IMG/VR virus record: IMGVR_UViG_3300025889_000246
Coordinates: 1 to 42,077 of that record
Length of the DNA stretch: 42,077 bases
Strand: one strand, 5' to 3'
DNA from: a virus
The notes beneath the pieces are model-generated. The model had not been told where the DNA came from, searched no databases, and saw only the letters and a program-made list of their open reading frames with translations. How positions within the stretch are numbered: position 1 is the stretch's first letter; each line of letters opens with the position of its first letter. Shown here in pieces: positions 40,510 through 42,077 of the stretch. The position numbers were made by a program, and so were the translations under genes.

Positions 40510-41217
40510 ATGAATAAGTTTATTCTATCATTACTTAGTATTGTTGTTTCAGCCAACATTGTGGCTGAAGGTGAATCAAAGCTCAAGGCAAGCGTAAATG
40601 CTGGATATACATCCAACTACATTGTTAATGGTTTGGCAAAGACTGGTTCTCAGACTTTCGCTGGAGTTGACGTTAGCACTCAGTATTATGGCATTGACAC
40701 TTACGTTGGAGCTGTTACGCTAAACTCTGGACAAGGACTTGGCGAATTGCATGGCAATGTGGGAATTGGAAAAGCTCTTAATATTTTTGAAGGCTTTTCT
40801 TTGAGGGGCGATGCTCAAGTATTCCAACATCAAGTTGCTGTCGGGGCTAGCTCTACAGAAGGCAGGTTAACTCTTGCTTTGGACAATAAGTATATCACTC
40901 CTTATGTTGTCGGAACTTATGATCTCGACATTGCAGGAGCTGGTTACGCCCAAAGAGGTTATATCATTGGACTAAAGAAGTCTTTCGATATCGATGGGTT
41001 TTTTACTATCACTCCATCTGTTGAATATGGAAAGATGACTGATTACGATGTCCTCTCAGCTAAAGTGGATGTTTCTAGAACATTATGGGAAAAGCTAGAG
41101 ATTTTCGGGCAGGTTGGTTGGTTTGATAACAACTTTGATGTTGCGAACTACAACTTTGCTGTTGAAGAGTTTACTGGTGATATTGCAGCTACGGCTGGTC
41201 TACGCTGGAATTTCTAA
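40510..41217 (+). CDS. Secreted outer-membrane beta-barrel protein
   Basis: Read from ATG 40510, the 235-residue product begins with a signal peptide (MNKFILSLLSIVVSANIVA, then EGES) with a signal peptidase I-type end. The mature part is a series of amphipathic beta strands (LKASVNAGYTSNYIVNGLA, GVDVSTQYYGIDTYVGAVTL, GYIIGLKKSFDIDGFFTITP) and ends in WNF, the aromatic C-terminus used for outer membrane assembly. The layout resembles the uncharacterised TIGR02001-type family. A virus-encoded outer membrane protein could alter receptor access, superinfection or uptake. It has its own promoter-like element and terminator, so it behaves as an independent one-gene unit or moron. Confidence 0.75.
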   Translation: MNKFILSLLSIVVSANIVAEGESKLKASVNAGYTSNYIVNGLAKTGSQTFAGVDVSTQYYGIDTYVGAVTLNSGQGLGELHGNVGIGKALNIFEGFSLRGDAQVFQHQVAVGASSTEGRLTLALDNKYITPYVVGTYDLDIAGAGYAQRGYIIGLKKSFDIDGFFTITPSVEYGKMTDYDVLSAKVDVSRTLWEKLEIFGQVGWFDNNFDVANYNFAVEEFTGDIAATAGLRWNF

Positions 41218-41247
41218 TTAGAAAGAAGTATTAATATAAGACTTATA

Positions 41248-41280
41248 ACGGTCATCGCTATGCGGTGGCCGTTTTTTATT
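41248..41280 (+). terminator. Rho-independent terminator after the beta-barrel gene
   Basis: ACGGTCATCGC (41248-41258) pairs with GCGGTGGCCGT (41262-41272) with two G-U pairs across loop TAT, and a T run follows to 41277. The T run overlaps the stop codon of the convergent leftward gene. Confidence 0.92.
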
Positions 41281-41857
41281 TGTTTTTATATTTACAACCT
41301 CCGTCTCTATCATTTTTATTGTTGGCGTATTTGACGCCCATGATAGTTCCAACAATACTAAAGCTATTAGTAAGAAGAATACTGAACATATTGCTCCAAG
41401 AAGATTCTACAGTTTTATTTTCTATATCCGTCAAAAGAGTGATTGCGAAAAGTACAGAAGTTATAGCACCGACTCCGCAGATTATCCATAAAGCCACTTT
41501 TACAATCGAACCAACTAATTCATTTTGAGTCTTTTTTTGAAGTACATCTAAATCACTTTCAGCGAGTTGTTTTGCTTTTTCAGATGCTGCCAAAGCTAAT
41601 TGAAGTTCTTTATTTAATTCTTCGTTGTGAGATTTCCATTCCATTAAAGCTTTATTTTGCTCTTGGATGGTTTTTGTGATTTCGAGACGTTTTTTTCTAT
41701 TTTCTCTGTCTCTGTTTATTGCTGATTGGATGTAAGAGTGGAACTCTTCGTTACCGTCTGTATCAATGATTTTAGTGATATTACCCTCCAGAAAAATTTC
41801 TTTTTCGGCGGCTAATTGTATTAAATCTTTTTTTAAATCATCGTTAAAACGTATCAT
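41276..41857 (-). CDS. Coiled-coil membrane protein of unknown function
   Basis: The 193-residue protein has a soluble N-terminal part with a long charged coiled coil (about residues 45-110, RENRKKRLEITKTIQEQNKA onward). Two hydrophobic helices follow, about 115-143 (LVGSIVKVALWIICGVGAIT onward) and about 158-178 (MFSILLTNSFSIVGTIMGVKYA region), and then a short, mostly basic tail (NNKNDRDGGCKYKNK). I do not recognise the family. Its ATG overlaps the stop of the upstream response-regulator gene (ATGA), so the two are translationally coupled. A sensor-side or membrane-anchored partner is possible. A holin-like role cannot be excluded but the long coiled coil is unusual for one. Confidence 0.65.
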   Translation of the reverse strand: MIRFNDDLKKDLIQLAAEKEIFLEGNITKIIDTDGNEEFHSYIQSAINRDRENRKKRLEITKTIQEQNKALMEWKSHNEELNKELQLALAASEKAKQLAESDLDVLQKKTQNELVGSIVKVALWIICGVGAITSVLFAITLLTDIENKTVESSWSNMFSILLTNSFSIVGTIMGVKYANNKNDRDGGCKYKNK

Positions 41858-42077
41858 TTATAAACCTTAAACTGGTTTGTTCTGGATATGTATCCATCGA
41901 AATCTTTTACAAAGTCTTCTAATCTTGGTTCGATTTCATCTGATTTGATGATCCAGAATTGAGCGCCAGCTTTTAAGGCTTTGGCTTGTTCTTGCTCGTC
42001 ATCAGAGCTAGATATAATGCCAATTACAACCCCATCCCCATGTTCGAAGTTAATTCTTCTTACTAGTTCTATGCCGT
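41854..42077 (-). CDS. Response-regulator receiver domain, C-terminal part (5' end missing)
   Basis: The leftward frame enters from the right edge and ends at TGA 41856-41854, giving about 73 visible residues. It reads GIELVRRINFEHGDG, then VVIGIISSSDDEQEQAKALK, then AGAQFWIIKS and DFVKDF. This is the second half of a CheY-like receiver fold: the ISSS(D) strand with the conserved Ser/Thr, the AGA alanine block, and the invariant Lys in IIK. The phospho-acceptor Asp would lie upstream, outside the window. No output domain follows; the protein ends about 15 residues after the last receiver helix. It is coupled by ATGA to the membrane coiled-coil gene. Confidence 0.75.
   Translation of the reverse strand, partial: GIELVRRINFEHGDGVVIGIISSSDDEQEQAKALKAGAQFWIIKSDEIEPRLEDFVKDFDGYISRTNQFKVYK

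Noticed and set aside
1-42077. CRISPR array, insertion sequence, integrase or attachment site
   Set aside because: No regular spaced repeats, transposase or integrase motifs, or flanking direct repeats were seen. Lysogeny cannot be judged from this window.

Overview
The window is part of an AT-rich double-stranded DNA tailed phage (Caudoviricetes) with a long non-contractile, lambda-type tail. It could be a free phage or a prophage, and nothing here separates the two. A Gram-negative host is likely, because a phage-linked gene encodes a secreted beta-barrel that ends in the aromatic C-terminus typical of outer membrane proteins, and because the tail tip has the lambda M-L-K-I-J order. Genes are packed tightly. 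Many overlap by 1 to 65 bases, and no stretch longer than about 140 bases lacks a gene.

Region by region, transcription is mostly leftward. From right to left: a response-regulator fragment and a coiled-coil membrane protein (41.3-42.1 kb); a beta-barrel protein, two hypothetical proteins and a glycosyltransferase (38.3-41.2 kb); PhoH-like ATPase, zinc-ribbon protein, sigma factor, a candidate small terminase and a zinc-finger/ERCC4 nuclease (34.2-38.2 kb); then large terminase, portal, protease-scaffold, decoration protein and major capsid protein (26.9-34.3 kb). An island of four rightward genes (22.9-26.3 kb) encodes the neck proteins and major tail tube. It ends at a strong terminator beside a compact, highly paired intergenic sequence. 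Leftward genes resume with two tail-chaperone candidates, a 2154-residue tape measure protein, two extra tail-tube-like paralogs with a fibre gene between them, a duplicated gpM-like protein, a large glycine-rich/LamG adhesin, gpL, gpK (JAMM), gpI, gpJ and a collagen-containing fibre cut by the left edge.

How they work together: terminase, portal, protease-scaffold, decoration and capsid proteins build and fill the head. The neck genes join it to a tail whose length is set by the tape measure. M, L, K, I and J build the tip, and several fibres or lectin-like proteins bind the host. The encoded sigma factor may read a recurrent AT-rich element (core GTGTAATA or GTGTATAAT) found a few bases upstream of many start codons on both strands.

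The most unusual features are two tandem PD-(D/E)XK nuclease-like modules inside the tape measure protein; carbohydrate-binding-like inserts in gpM (twice) and gpL; three tail-tube paralogs; a C2H2-ERCC4 nuclease overlapping terL; the sigma factor with its candidate promoters; and a receiver-domain gene coupled to a membrane coiled-coil gene. All calls come from reading the sequence without database searches.
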